Assembly: GCA_025506515.1 (NCBI GenBank)
Contig: CM046445.1
Coordinates: 1,824,131 to 1,888,130, forward strand
Reading direction: 5' to 3'
Length of the DNA stretch: 64,000 nucleotides
Source: Flaveria trinervia
Taxonomy: Eukaryota; Streptophyta; Magnoliopsida; Asterales; Asteraceae
Positions 13,001-23,589 of the stretch are shown here, piece by piece (position 1 is the first letter of the stretch; each line of letters starts with the position of its first letter). The notes under the pieces were generated by a model, which worked only from the letters and a program-made list of their open reading frames with translations, ran no database searches and was not told where the DNA came from. The position numbers and the translations under genes are program-made.

Positions 13001-14374
13001 GCACATGTAAATATCATACAAGTTCACACAAATTACTGAAACTGATGGTATCAGTATTGGTTTAAAAAAGTACACGGTGCTCCTAAGCATTTAGGTCTTG
13101 TAAGCTGAGGCACTTAAGGGGTGTTTGGGGATAATGATTGTTCATTAAAACTGCTAATTTGCATATTGTGTTTTTGATACAATGAAAAGCAGTTTTGAAG
13201 GTGTTTGGGACTTTGGGCATCCAGCTTGCTTATCTGATTATATGTTAATGATCGGAGGACCAGAGGGCCACCTAACGGGTGAAATTAGTTGTTTTGAATA
13301 AGCAGTTTGAAGTTGCTTATTCCAAACTGCTTATGTCAAAAAGAAACAGGGAGATAAATAGCTATTATTAGGCCACCCCCTTAATTTAACGAATTAAAGA
13401 CAGTAACTACTAGTTTTAAAAAGGTTTAAGCATCAAGCAAGTGCTTATAACATATAAGCAAGGTGGTGATTGCGATTGCTTATTTAAACAACTTATACTT
13501 ATGCTCATAAAAAGAACCAGATAATCAGCTCATTAAAAACAGCCGTTTTCACCCTAAGCATAAGTTGTAAGTTTTAACTCACGGTGTATTATAAGTTTGA
13601 AATAAGCAATCTAAAAAGAGTTTATTGAGAACAGCATATAATAAGTATATAAGCATCAAGAGTTTTCTTCCTACAACCAACCAAAACTGCTTATCCGCTT
13701 TTAGAAACACAAACACACCCGAATAAGAAAATATTGGTTATAAAGCAAACCTGTGTATCCAAAAATGTACAAGCAGCCTCAAGAGCAACTTCAAGAGCCC
13801 TAAACTCAAATGGCAAGTAATCAGGGGACGTTTTCAGTTCACCCTCTTCTGACCGCCAAACCTCACCACCCCCTGCAGCCTTCAAGCGTCGTTGTAATTC
13901 CACCACATATTGCAATACATAACTATCAAGGGAATTTAGAAGTAAAACTTCATCAGCTGTTATAATACACCGAATTTGCTCCAAATTTACAACAATAGCC
14001 TTCTCTCTCCCCAATATTGTTGATGGATAAACAAATAATGGATCAAGCAGGCGCAGATCTCGTGCAGGAAGATCACAGCGACGCATTATTGTGAATTTAT
14101 CAACCTCAATAATTTGGGAATCACCAGTTGCAGCATCAACACGAATCCACGAACGAAGACCTTGACCACGTTTTTTGAGCCCTAAAACATCAACCTGCGA
14201 TGTTGTCATTTTTAGAGGACAGTATGTAATTGTAATTTTTTAGTTTTCTTGTAAACTTTTACTTACCCCTTGAAACGGTTGGCGGCCAGATGCAGATGGC
14301 CTATAAGATGAATCTCTAAGGTTTGTAGCTGAGCGGGGTTTTGGAGGGAGCAGGCGTTCTTTGAAGTCTGCCAT
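10016..14374 (-). CDS. MRS2: MRS2/CorA-type magnesium transporter, six coding exons
   Basis: Coding exons on the minus strand: 14374-14267, 14194-13751, 12648-12520, 12056-11715, 10950-10903, 10246-10016. All introns are GT-AG in phase 0, giving 433 residues, close to the roughly 440 of Arabidopsis MRS2-1/MRS2-10. The start MADFKERLLPPKP matches that clade. Exon 2 carries VDVLGLKKRGQGLRSWIRVD and LDPLFVYPSTILGREKAIVV. Exons 3-5 encode the long helical cytosol-side region. Exon 6 holds two membrane helices (about 369-388 and 404-426) with the GMN signature at 389-391, which forms the pore entrance and is needed for Mg2+ selectivity in this family. The family works as homopentamers moving Mg2+ across membranes; clade-A members are mostly in vacuolar or plasma membranes (known, not shown here). 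No breaks are seen. Introns hold MITE-like DNA. Confidence 0.95.
12850..12974. repeat. Tandem duplication, 69-bp period, in MRS2 intron 2
   Basis: TTATTGACTTGTTG(T/C)ACATAGC through CAATAACTCTT is present twice with a few substitutions. Confidence 0.8.
13117..13723. mobile_element. MITE-like insertion in MRS2 intron 2
   Basis: The left edge TTAAGGGGTGTTTGG and right edge AACACAAACACACCCGAATAAG form an imperfect inverted repeat of the GGG-TGTTTG type common in plant Harbinger/hAT MITEs. The inside has many copies of ATAAGCAG/CTGCTTAT in both directions. No coding region and no certain target duplication. Confidence 0.5.
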
Positions 14375-14387
14375 AACAGAGGTCTAA

Positions 14388-15800
14388 CTGTAGAAACATG
14401 TATATTAGTGGGTAAAATAAGAGGGTGGTTGAGATTGACTACTGAAATGATTACCTTGTTATTATATTTTGATGCAACAATAAGTTTGTTTTCATGGTAC
14501 TTGGGATTGCTCAAAATAATGAAGAGATGCTTGCTAAATTAGTTATATTTTGTGCTCCTATTAAAGAAAACAACTGCCCACATGTTATACCATGTACCAA
14601 AGGGCATGTAGCCCAATGTTAACCAGTGAGTTGAAATGGCATCTCCCCCAAGTGGTTGAGAGTTGAAGTCCCATTATGGATAACCAGCGTAGATTTAGGA
14701 GTAGGTTTAGTGGGTGTGTGTGTGTGAATTCACCGTTCATTTAACAAAACAATGTTATACCATGTCTATTAGCCAGCAGTTACTTAAAAATACATACCAT
14801 GTAGCCAATAAGCACTGATTATAACAAAATGATTACCAGTAATGCTTTGTCTAAGCAACCTCAACATGCAAATTTGATTTTCTTTTCTCCTTTTCAAATT
14901 TCATTTAGATTGTACCGATATTAGTTTCAATACGTGCCAAGCAAATAAAATTATTAGCCGAGGAAGATACAAGTTTGTATAAAACAGCAACTTTTACCTT
15001 AAGGTTAAAACTATTCATTTAAATCCAAAAAGACTAACCAGCCTAAAATAATAAATCTGGAACTACTTACCAAAAACAACTTATTTGATTGTTTCACCCA
15101 AACATAAGCAAATTAACATAATTACATATCTTCATCCAAACACTCAAAAAGGGTTATCTGCCTTCAATAGACACAATAAACAGAGAAGTTGTTCAAATAA
15201 GCAATCCAAATACCAAACAGTGTTGAGAAAGTATCTACTTATGACATAGCAAAATATGGAAATACTTGCCCGATTTGAAATCCACAGGTCACATCCACTT
15301 AAAAAAAATTCTAATCAACAGTTAATATGGCCACAAGATTTTCCTATACTTGTAAGAGCATGTTCATCTGCTTACCCAACGTAACACTTGCAAGGTTTAA
15401 ATGCAGATAAGAGAAAATGACACTTTAAACAGCATTCACAAACAAAACATCCAAAAAAGATGTAAACAACTTCAGATTTCAACAAAATAACTCTTCATAC
15501 CTTCAATCATGAACAAACCCAAAGTTCCACGAGAATTCAATCTTCCATCACAAATCAACTCAAATCAACAACTAATAACAACTAACCAAAAGTAAAAAAC
15601 CAGAAACACATCACTTACTCCCTCCGATTAACACCCTAGGGTTTCAGCGGACAAAAAACCCCAATTAAACCACCTTTCGATGATCAAACCACCTGAAATA
15701 ACCAATCAATCGAACACACGAAGCATCAGAATCAATCAACAACGAATCAAGCATATATAGCATCAAAAACACACAAACACGAGTATTGATGGACTTACAG
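14388..15800 (-). other. Probable 5'UTR exons and leader introns of the MRS2 gene
   Basis: Upstream of the ATG the minus strand shows TTTCTACAG at 14396-14388, a good acceptor 13 bases before the start codon. Further up lie an internal exon 15692-15619, with acceptor TTTCAG and donor GGGA/GTAAGT, and a first exon ending at 15799 with donor CATCT/GTAAGT and starting near 15.9 kb. This is inferred only from splice signals; no ORF is involved. The 1.2-kb intron from 15618 to 14388 holds a SINE. Confidence 0.55.
14596..14751 (+). mobile_element. SINE with perfect 14-bp target duplication
   Basis: A 156-bp segment is flanked by ATGTTATACCATGT at 14582-14595 and again at 14752-14765. Inside, GGCATCTCCCCCAAGTGGTTG and GAGTTGAAGTCCCATT resemble decayed tRNA A and B boxes of plant SINEs, and the 3' end (CCGTTCATTTAACAAAACA) is A-rich before the second duplication. 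It lies opposite in sense to the MRS2 gene, in a probable 5'UTR intron. The long direct repeat makes target-primed retrotransposition likely. Confidence 0.75.
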
Positions 15801-15922
15801 ATGCATGTATTGTAAAAAGATGAATTGATTTGAATTGAATTGAATGTGAGTTATCTTCGGGTGGAAGCAACAATGAATGAGGTGGTCAGAGGTAGTGATG
15901 ATACGTGTTGATGCCTGTTATA

Positions 15923-15926
15923 GATT

Positions 15927-15966
<40 letters not shown>
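15923..15966. repeat. (GATA)n microsatellite near the MRS2 transcription start
   Basis: About ten GATA units in a row just upstream of the probable first exon of the MRS2 gene. Confidence 0.9.
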
Positions 15967-15969
15967 CAT

Positions 15970-18900
15970 ATAGTGGGTGTATGTATATATGTATCTATAG
16001 GTTGAAGGTGAAAGCCATTGTTGTTGAGAGCTATAAACCAATTAATTTGGAATGATAACCAAACAGATTCTGCCCCCGGATTTTGTTAATGATAGCGTGA
16101 TTGATTGCGTGTGGTGGAGTCATCGAAACGCTGTCGTATCCACAAATTAGATTTTTTTAAGTAGAAAATCATTAGGATAAATGAGTAATATTATAGTAGA
16201 GTAGATTACATGAATGGTCTTAAAATTTTGTTTAAATTTTACTGTTTGTTTCTGCGATTGAAAAATTACAAGTTTTGTCTTAGGTTTTGAAAAATATAAC
16301 ATGTTTAGTCATTGAGTCAAATCATCGTTAGTTTCTTTTATGTTAAATATGTATAAATTAACCGTTTTATCTAACATTTCTTCTTCTTCCTCGTATTCAC
16401 ACCATATTTCTTCTTTCTTATGTTCACCCCATATTTCTTCTTCTTCTTCTTTCTTATTTTCTTTTCAGACCATCACACATCCACCACCACGCATCATCAA
16501 TTCACCACCACCACCACTCCTGGCCACCAATACAACCCCCATCTCCACCACCACCACACAAACCCATCTCACACAACCACCTCCACTACAACCACCACAA
16601 ATCCACCACCATTCCTTGCCACTACCACCACACACCCTTCTTCGCCGCCACTCATCATCATCGCCACCACCACCTCATGAACGATCCATGTAATTTACTC
16701 AGTACAGTAAAATATGGTGTTTGTCTTCGTTTAAACTGATGAGAGTTATTGTATTACAAAATAAGATTATTTGTAGCGGTTGTTTAATTAAAATATTATT
16801 TTAGTATCATTTAGACAAAAACCATTTCACTAAGGTCCATTTAAATCAAGTGTAATTGTTAACTTATATTTGAAGTCCTTATTGATGCAATATATGGTGT
16901 AGGAAAAGTTGTGCTTAGTGCCCGTTAAAGGCTTGGCGTCCCATGAGTTCGGAGCCCTCTTTAACTACCTTGTAATGATATTTGGAGCCCCATATGTGTC
17001 CATGTCACCATTTATGGCGCTCCTCAATGTGTTCACTACGTGTAATCTAAAAATAAGTTGATTTTAGATTAGATTTCAAGGACATAGTGTATTTATCTAT
17101 AAATATAAGTTATGTGTATATAATGATGATGTATTAATGTGTAACACGGTTACATGCCTATATTTAGCTATCTTTTATTCTTTATAACAATTAATTCATG
17201 TATGATTGACATTACTTTGAGATCTAATGCCTATTGGGGACCTAAATGGACTAAAACCATTTAATTTAAGTACAAACTTAAACATGTCACCGTTGATCTT
17301 GAAAGTATTTAGGACTTTAGTTGTGTATAGATTTATCAATAATTTTAGAATGTGTCGTAAATAAACATATATTCTCTAATGACATTTGGTCTTTTAGTTT
17401 AGTGACATTAATGATTTTTTTATAAATTTAGTGTGAGTTTACATCTTGTTAGATCATGAGATATTTAAGTGTAGATAATTAATATTGCTAAAAAATATCT
17501 AGTCTGTACGGTTGATATTAGTGTATATATAGTCTTGTTCTCTATTATTATCAACTTGTTAAATAATTAGAAAAGTCCTGATTTGATGTATATTTGCCTG
17601 ATTTGTTTTTTGTCTGTTTTTTTATCGATATCATAATCATAGTCATAAATTCAATTAAGCTCATCAACGACGAACAACTAAACGTGAAACTAGGTTTTAA
17701 TTTGGGATCTATTACGGGATGCGAACCTTGAATTGTAAAAAAATGTCAAGATTGAAAATTTTGAATAGTAAACTTCCTAAAGAGAGTAAACAACGTTTTT
17801 AAACAGAAACTTACGTGTAAATTATATCAATTGTGATTTTTTATTAGCATTTTCATATTATGATCGATATTCATTACTATCAATTCATACGTACAAAATT
17901 ACAAATTATTTTTTATTGTTTTTTAAATCTCACGTATGCAAAAGTGCTTCTATACGCTCTTCCTTGAAAGTATTTTCTTGGAATTAACTTTGGTTATAAT
18001 TATTTGACATATCTTTATGTTTAATTTATTACGAGGTCTAATTAATAAGAAAACAATGCGTTTAATAATTAAGTTATTTTAACTAAATCATCAATTAAAA
18101 CAAATATATACAATCATCAATTACCATAAATATACACATATTGAGTGCTCATGGTGCAGCGAATCAAATATATTAATTGATTTGTTAGGTTGTGGATCTT
18201 GATTCATTCATAATTAGGGGTTGATTGGATCTAATTTTTGTTTGACAAATAAAAAAGAAATAAAATTATTGTCTGTTACTAGTTTGTTAATCCTTGTGTT
18301 GCACAGTCAATTTAAATAAATTTTATTTTAATATATAAAATAAATTGTACTATGTTCCGGGGGCAGTAATAAAACTTAAAAGGAGATGGTGATTAAAAAA
18401 GGGTTTGGTTAGATAAACACTTTAATATTTTAAATCAACATTCTAAAATTTCTATACGTGTCGTATAGTCTTATACGCGTCGTATAGAGGAGATCGTATA
18501 GGGTTATATGTGTTGTATAGGGTTATATATGTCGTATAGGACTATATGTGTCGTATAGCCTCTGAAAACCCCCTTAATTTTTTATCGTAGTCAGTGTTGA
18601 AATTCGCTATACGCGTCATATAAGTGTCGTATAGGAGGTCGTATAGGGCTATATGGGGTGTATAGCTCTCTGACAGCCCCTTGAATTTTCCTTGTTTTCA
18701 GTGTATTCGACCATATACGCCGCGTATGGACCCATACGTGGCGTATATACGCGGCGTATAGGGGTGTCGATTTATATGAGTGGGTGTCTCTATATTAAGA
18801 CCCTTATAAAATCAGATTTATATATAAATAACATAATTTATTGTCTTATGTAATTACTAGGTTAGTTCTCGTGTAATATACGGATTGAATAAACAAAATA

Positions 18901-20000
18901 TTAAATTATTATTAATAAAAACTTATGCATTATAAAATAATGTTTGAAGATCAAATATAATGTTAATTACGTATAAATAGCTACTTTAAGTATAATATTT
19001 TAATGTAAAATATAATTAAAGTTATACTTTAGTTTAAGAAATAAAAAAATTATACCATTTTTAACTCCCTTATGTAAAAAGTTTTATTTTCAAATATTCG
19101 TTTTAAGATTTCATTATAAAAATATTGTTTTTAAAAAAAACTGGTTTGTATTTTTCTAGTTGTTTTAATAAGATTGTTTTAAAATATTTCACCTGTTTAT
19201 AATTTTTTTAAAAACAAAACGACTTGAAATATTTTTTTTAAAATGTTTAGGGTTTTAGAAAATTTTATATTATATGAAACTTTAGTTTCTTGTTATTTAG
19301 ATTTTGATTAAAAGATATGATTTCTAATTTGTTTTATAAAATCTAATTTAAAAAAATATAGTTTGATTTTAAATTAGTAAGAGAGAGAAACATATCAATT
19401 AATAAGATTTATTTTTAATAAGAAAAGGAAATTTATATGAGTACATGGGTTAAGAGAAGGAAAAATGCAAAAGAAACCTTACTTTTTTAGAAGTTATAGA
19501 TTATGTAATTATGATCGAAACCTAAAACTTTCTAAACTAGTTATAATCAGTTAGATTTTAAGATCATTCTTTAGTTGTGCTATTGGTTTAGAAACTATAA
19601 TTATAACCTTTAGACTATGTTGGCATGTATTTATTTAAGTTTAAAAACTTGGCAATACAATACGGGAGGTCATAAGGCAAACTATGAAACTAAATTGAAA
19701 CTATACCATTAGTAACAATTCAATTTGGTTTTGTTAGTTTGTTTCTGTTTTACAAGGACTAGTAGGTGTGACCTACTGACCTGCACTATGCAGCGGTGAT
19801 TATAGAGATTAAAAGATTTAATTATGATGATTTATACGTTAATACTAACCACTAAAAAAAATTACATGTAAAACGTTAATAAAAAATGTAACAGAAAAAA
19901 ATACTTTAAAATTAATTTTTTTAACTCAAGACCAATATATTTTAGTGGCAAATATACAAATTTTCTAAATAGTTATGTAGCTTGTTGTTTAATATATATA
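15970..20000. other. Gene-free AT-rich stretch with simple repeats
   Basis: No gene is supported. It contains a TTC- and CAC/CCA-rich low-complexity block (about 16375-16680) giving meaningless His/Pro/Ser/Thr-rich frames, the CGTATAG array at 18453-18765, and weak Helitron-like ends at about 18279 and 18857. Confidence 0.5.
18453..18765. repeat. CGTATAG-rich array with palindromic units
   Basis: The words CGTATAG, TATACGCGTCGTATAG and TATACGC(C/G)GCGTAT recur many times. Two or three larger units of roughly 110-150 bp can be made out, each ending in a (T)CTGA(A/C)A(A/G)CCCC-TT-AATTTT tract followed by a GT(A/T)TTCAGTGT-like word. Many words are self-complementary, and CpG is far denser than in the surroundings. 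Confidence 0.6.
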
Positions 20001-21165
20001 TCTATAATCGATAATACATAAAAAGTATTTTGTTTAGTTCACGTTCCTCATCCTAGTTGGCGATCGTGTGTGATGTCTATGGGTTATGGTACAGGCAGCC
20101 TAATTACCCTATATATTTAAAAACAAGGTGAATAAGCAGTTAAGTTTGTGACTTTTAGGTTTTGGCCACATGAGTTATGGTGTTGTGGACTTTAGTTTTT
20201 TTTTGTTTTCTTTATATGTAGGGCACATGTTGTAGAGAGAGAAACATGTATGTGACTGTTGCTGGTGGTGGAGGACGTTCAACTTGGCTGCCGTTTGCCG
20301 TGTAACCAACGGTTCTACCACTCCGATGATGGGCAGTCTGTTACTGACGGCAGTCATTTGGGCATCTATAACCCCCTTCGGTTTCGTTGAAGATGGCGGG
20401 AGGTTGTCGTTAGCCGCCATCACACGCTCAATGTTGGTCGCCGCTGTAGCAGCTACGAAATTGATTGTGGATGATGTTGCATGCCAGCATCAGGTTAGAT
20501 ATGTTATTCATGACGCCAGTCGTGGTCCGACAACGCCCTTAGTGGCCCACAAATGCCTTCGGTGGCGTCTGCGTGACGATGAAGTTTAGAGCGACGATAA
20601 TGACGTCGTTGGTGGTCGAATGATCGCCTTCGGTGGCGGCTACGTCGCGGTGATGTGGACGGTTTAGATCTGTCGATTATGATGTCGTCGGTGGTCCGTT
20701 GACCACCTTTGGTGGTGTACACATGCCGATGATATAGATATTTTTTATCTGTTAGTTCCGATCTGAATTTTGTCAGTGTCGGTGGCCATCAAATGTTGAC
20801 ATTTTGTCTCCCCTTCGCATCGAGGTTGGATTTCTGGTTGTTCGTGGGTGGTTACAATGTTGATGCCACCGTCGTCGGTCCTTTTATGCTTTTGTCACTT
20901 TGATTCACTATTGTTTGATGCTAATGGTTTGGTTCAAAGGGACGGTGTTGATGAATGGGTCATGTATTCCTCTTACACTCTTCATTTTAGTTGCTTTATG
21001 GCTATGATGATATACCAAGATTGGTGTCGGTTGTCCTGGCATGACAACTATTTATGGTTTGCAGCCGCAACCTGCCCTCGGTTTCTGAGCCAACCTGTAA
21101 TATGCATAGCGTTGTCTTCGGCTGCCTTTCAGACGCACAACACACGTCATGGATAAAAAAACTAG
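20001..21165 (+). mobile_element. Candidate non-autonomous Helitron
   Basis: The 5' edge is A/TCTATAATCG at 20001. The 3' edge is a small hairpin (GACG, 9-base loop, CGTC, 21132-21148), 13 bases of spacer, then CTAG at 21162-21165, followed by T. That is the Helitron pattern: TC start, hairpin plus CTRR end, insertion between A and T, no target duplication. The interior from 20.27 kb on is unusually GC-rich with GGTGGTCG-type words, as if it held decayed host gene pieces; I cannot identify the source. Short frames inside are not convincing genes. The hairpin is short, so the call is tentative. Confidence 0.4.
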
Positions 21166-21306
21166 TTACCATATTAGTGCTAAATATATTTGTTTCTATA
21201 AATAAATATTTATTAAATATAAAGAAAACCAATCAACCGGTAAGTACACATTGGCCATATGACTTAATATAATTGGTGATATTGCTAACATCAATCAACC
21301 CTTTTA

Positions 21307-22196
21307 GGTGGTGTTTGTTTTTTACCAAAAACCTCTTCCCTACCTCTTCATCTACGCGTACGTAGACACGGGAAGAGGCTTTTAGTTCGCTGATTGTTTG
21401 TTTTTTGGAAGACGTTTTGAAACGTCTTCCTGACGTATGCACGGAGAAGATGTGGTACAATCACTTCTCATGTCTTCACAACCTCTTCTAGCATTCTTCT
21501 TTTTTTTCTTCCTTCATTTGAAACCCTCAAACCACACTTGCTCCACAGTCCACACCACTACTGCCTCCCTTCTTCCCCACCGAACCTCAAACCACTTCGC
21601 GCCAAAACCTCACCATCGATGGCGGATTCCGACAACAAGTCCGGCGGCCACACTGGCGGCGCTGGCGACTTCTCGGCGAGAGAACAGGACAGATTCCTGT
21701 CGATCGCTAACGTGAGCCATATAATAAAAAGGTGTTGTCGGCGAACGCGAAGATCTCGAAGGACGCGAAGGAGACGGTGCAGGAGTGTGTGTCGGAGTTC
21801 ATCAGCTTCATCACCGGAGAAGCTTCCGATAAGTGTCAACGGGAGAAGAGGAAGACGATCAACGGTGACGATTTGCTATGGGCGATGACGACGTTAGGGT
21901 TTGAGGAGTATGTTGAGCCTCTGAATGTGTATTTAGCCAAGTATAGAGAATTGGAGGGAGAGAAGATGACGATGTGTAGGCCTGGGGAGAAGGACGGTGG
22001 CTCCGATGGGTACAACGGTATATATGGCGACGGCGGCAGTGGTGGTGGTGGTGGAGCAATGCATCTGCAGATGTTAAATACAAACGATCTTTTTCTTTTG
22101 CAGACTGCAGACATTTTATCCACCTTTTCTGCTGCATATGTCTACATATGTGATCCGCAGACTGCAGACGTTTTCCTAAAAAAAGCAAACAGCATC
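21307..22196 (+). mobile_element. PIF/Harbinger-like element carrying a captured NF-YB gene
   Basis: TTA occurs at 21304-21306 and 22197-22199, directly next to imperfect inverted ends: GGTGGTGTTTGTTTTTT on the left, and on the right the complement of GATGCTGTTTGCTTTTTTT. A 3-bp TTA duplication and G-rich GTTTG ends are typical of PIF/Harbinger and Tourist-like elements. The left ~190 bp and right ~130 bp resemble parts of the element at about 30.01-30.67 kb, so they belong to the transposon, whereas the middle (about 21.5-22.06 kb) is a host-derived NF-YB coding region with its 5'UTR. No transposase is present. Confidence 0.65.
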
Positions 22197-22223
22197 TTAG
22201 TGTGCGTTGACGATATGGCTTGA
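21619..22223 (+). pseudogene. NF-YB: Captured NF-YB (NF-YB3-like) CCAAT-binding factor, frameshifted
   Basis: NF-YB is the histone-fold subunit that pairs with NF-YC and NF-YA on CCAAT boxes. From ATG 21619 the frame reads MADSDNKSGGHTGGAG and AREQDRFLSIANVSH, as in NF-YB3-type proteins. A one-base loss in the A-run at 21726-21730 breaks the frame just before the core helix. The other frame then carries NAKISKDAKETVQECVSEF, CQREKRKTINGDDLLWA and TTLGFEEYVEPLNVYLAKY, which is the almost perfect histone fold. After a Gly-rich stretch (about 22045) the frame runs into transposon sequence and stops at 22221-22223. Several altered core residues (Pro to Ser, Arg to His, Met to Ile) fit C-to-T type decay. 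There is no intron. An expressed product would be truncated, so a pseudogene is the likely state. Confidence 0.85.
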
Positions 22224-23589
22224 TATAATTGATGTTCTTTATAGTTTTTATCCTAACATTTTGTTAGTGGTCTTTTAATAGAAGTCTTGCTATTAAAAAA
22301 AGTGTTCATTGACACATTAGATTTAATTTTAATAAAAAAGGAATAATAAAGCTTAAAGTAGTCCATCTTTTAAATATAAATATTGATAAGATTCTCTAAA
22401 ACCCTAAACTGTAACAATAATTTTCTTTTCACATGTTGTAGCAAACTTTTAAAGAAAATCACCGGCTTAAGAATTTGTTTTGAATTCTCCATAAAGGAGG
22501 GCTGTTAACTATGAGATTTGAAAAGGACACTTTGGATTTTTTCCATTGATTTTGCCTCCAAAATGGTTAATCCACCCTTTATATTGATGTACAAAAGGCT
22601 TTGGAGAAAAAAATTGAGTTGGTTTATCGGATTGTAGATCATAAAGGTGCAATATACGAACCGGATTATATAATTAGAAATTGACTTCAATTGAATCTTC
22701 TCAATGTAACGAACAAGTGTTTATGTGGGTTTGTTTGTGTTTATTTATTTAACTTTAAACGTATATAAGATCAAACACAAATAATAAGTGAACAAGGTTT
22801 CATATTCGTTCATTAAAACTATGAATGTGCTCATCCTCTTTTATGTTTGTTAGTTAAACAGAATTTTACGTTTACCAAAACTTCTAGATGTACAAGATAT
22901 GAATTAACACAAAGGGATGTGGTGAAATGGTTGAGAGATCAAATTGTTGATCAGAAAGATAAGATATATTCGAACACTCCAGATTGATCTTACATCACTC
23001 GTTTACAAAATACTTTTGATACAAAATTTCAATAATCTTTAGTTTAAGTGGTTAAAATAAGATGTTCAAGATATGTAAATATGATAAGATCTTGATTTTA
23101 AATCTCATTTTAAGCAAAACTGTTTGGGGTCAAATCAAATGATTTTTCCAGTTGTGGGTTTTCTCCTGATGACATTGGGGTACGGTCTTGGCTAGAAAAC
23201 GTATATGTTAACCCAGTCAGAATAACACATATCTTTCAAAACAAAATCTTACATTTACCATTAAAAATATAGATTAAGAATTTCCAACCAGGCATGAACA
23301 ATTTTTGAAATGCATCAAGTGTGGATAAAAAAAAAGCTATACAGTTAACGTGTTTATCACACAACAATTCTGAAAAACACTTCAAGATATATATAACCTT
23401 TTGGAAAGTGTTTACTCTTGTAACTAAAAACAAATTCACATACTTTATTTAAAAAAGAAACAACAATGATTGGTATAACGATAATGTTACATATTCTTGT
23501 TAACTATGATTAATTTACAAAATAAAAATTGAATATTTTTGTATTTTGTTATAAAGGATGAATGTGAAAAGTGAAATATAGAGATTAGA
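22224..23589. other. Intergenic, no supported gene
   Basis: AT-rich DNA between the NF-YB-bearing element and the 3' end of the DnaJ gene. A block near 22700-22870 is rich in GTTCGTT/GTTTGT-type words like that at 4.4-4.8 kb. A stretch at about 22915-22990 is weakly tRNA/SINE-like. Nothing firmer is seen. Confidence 0.5.

Noticed and set aside
16340..16693. 117- and 86-codon His/Pro/Ser/Thr-rich frames
   Set aside because: They arise from TTC and CAC trinucleotide repeats; no family features.
20175..21272. Several short frames in the GC-rich block
   Set aside because: Overlapping frames on both strands without any family motif; explained by base composition of a candidate Helitron.
21538..21888. 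116-codon frame through the NF-YB region as a separate protein
   Set aside because: Its first part is NF-YB; after the frameshift it is an Arg-rich out-of-frame reading of the same gene.
22915..22995. Second SINE-like segment (GGTGAAATGGTTGAG, ATTCGAACACTCC)
   Set aside because: No flanking duplication found and boxes too degenerate.
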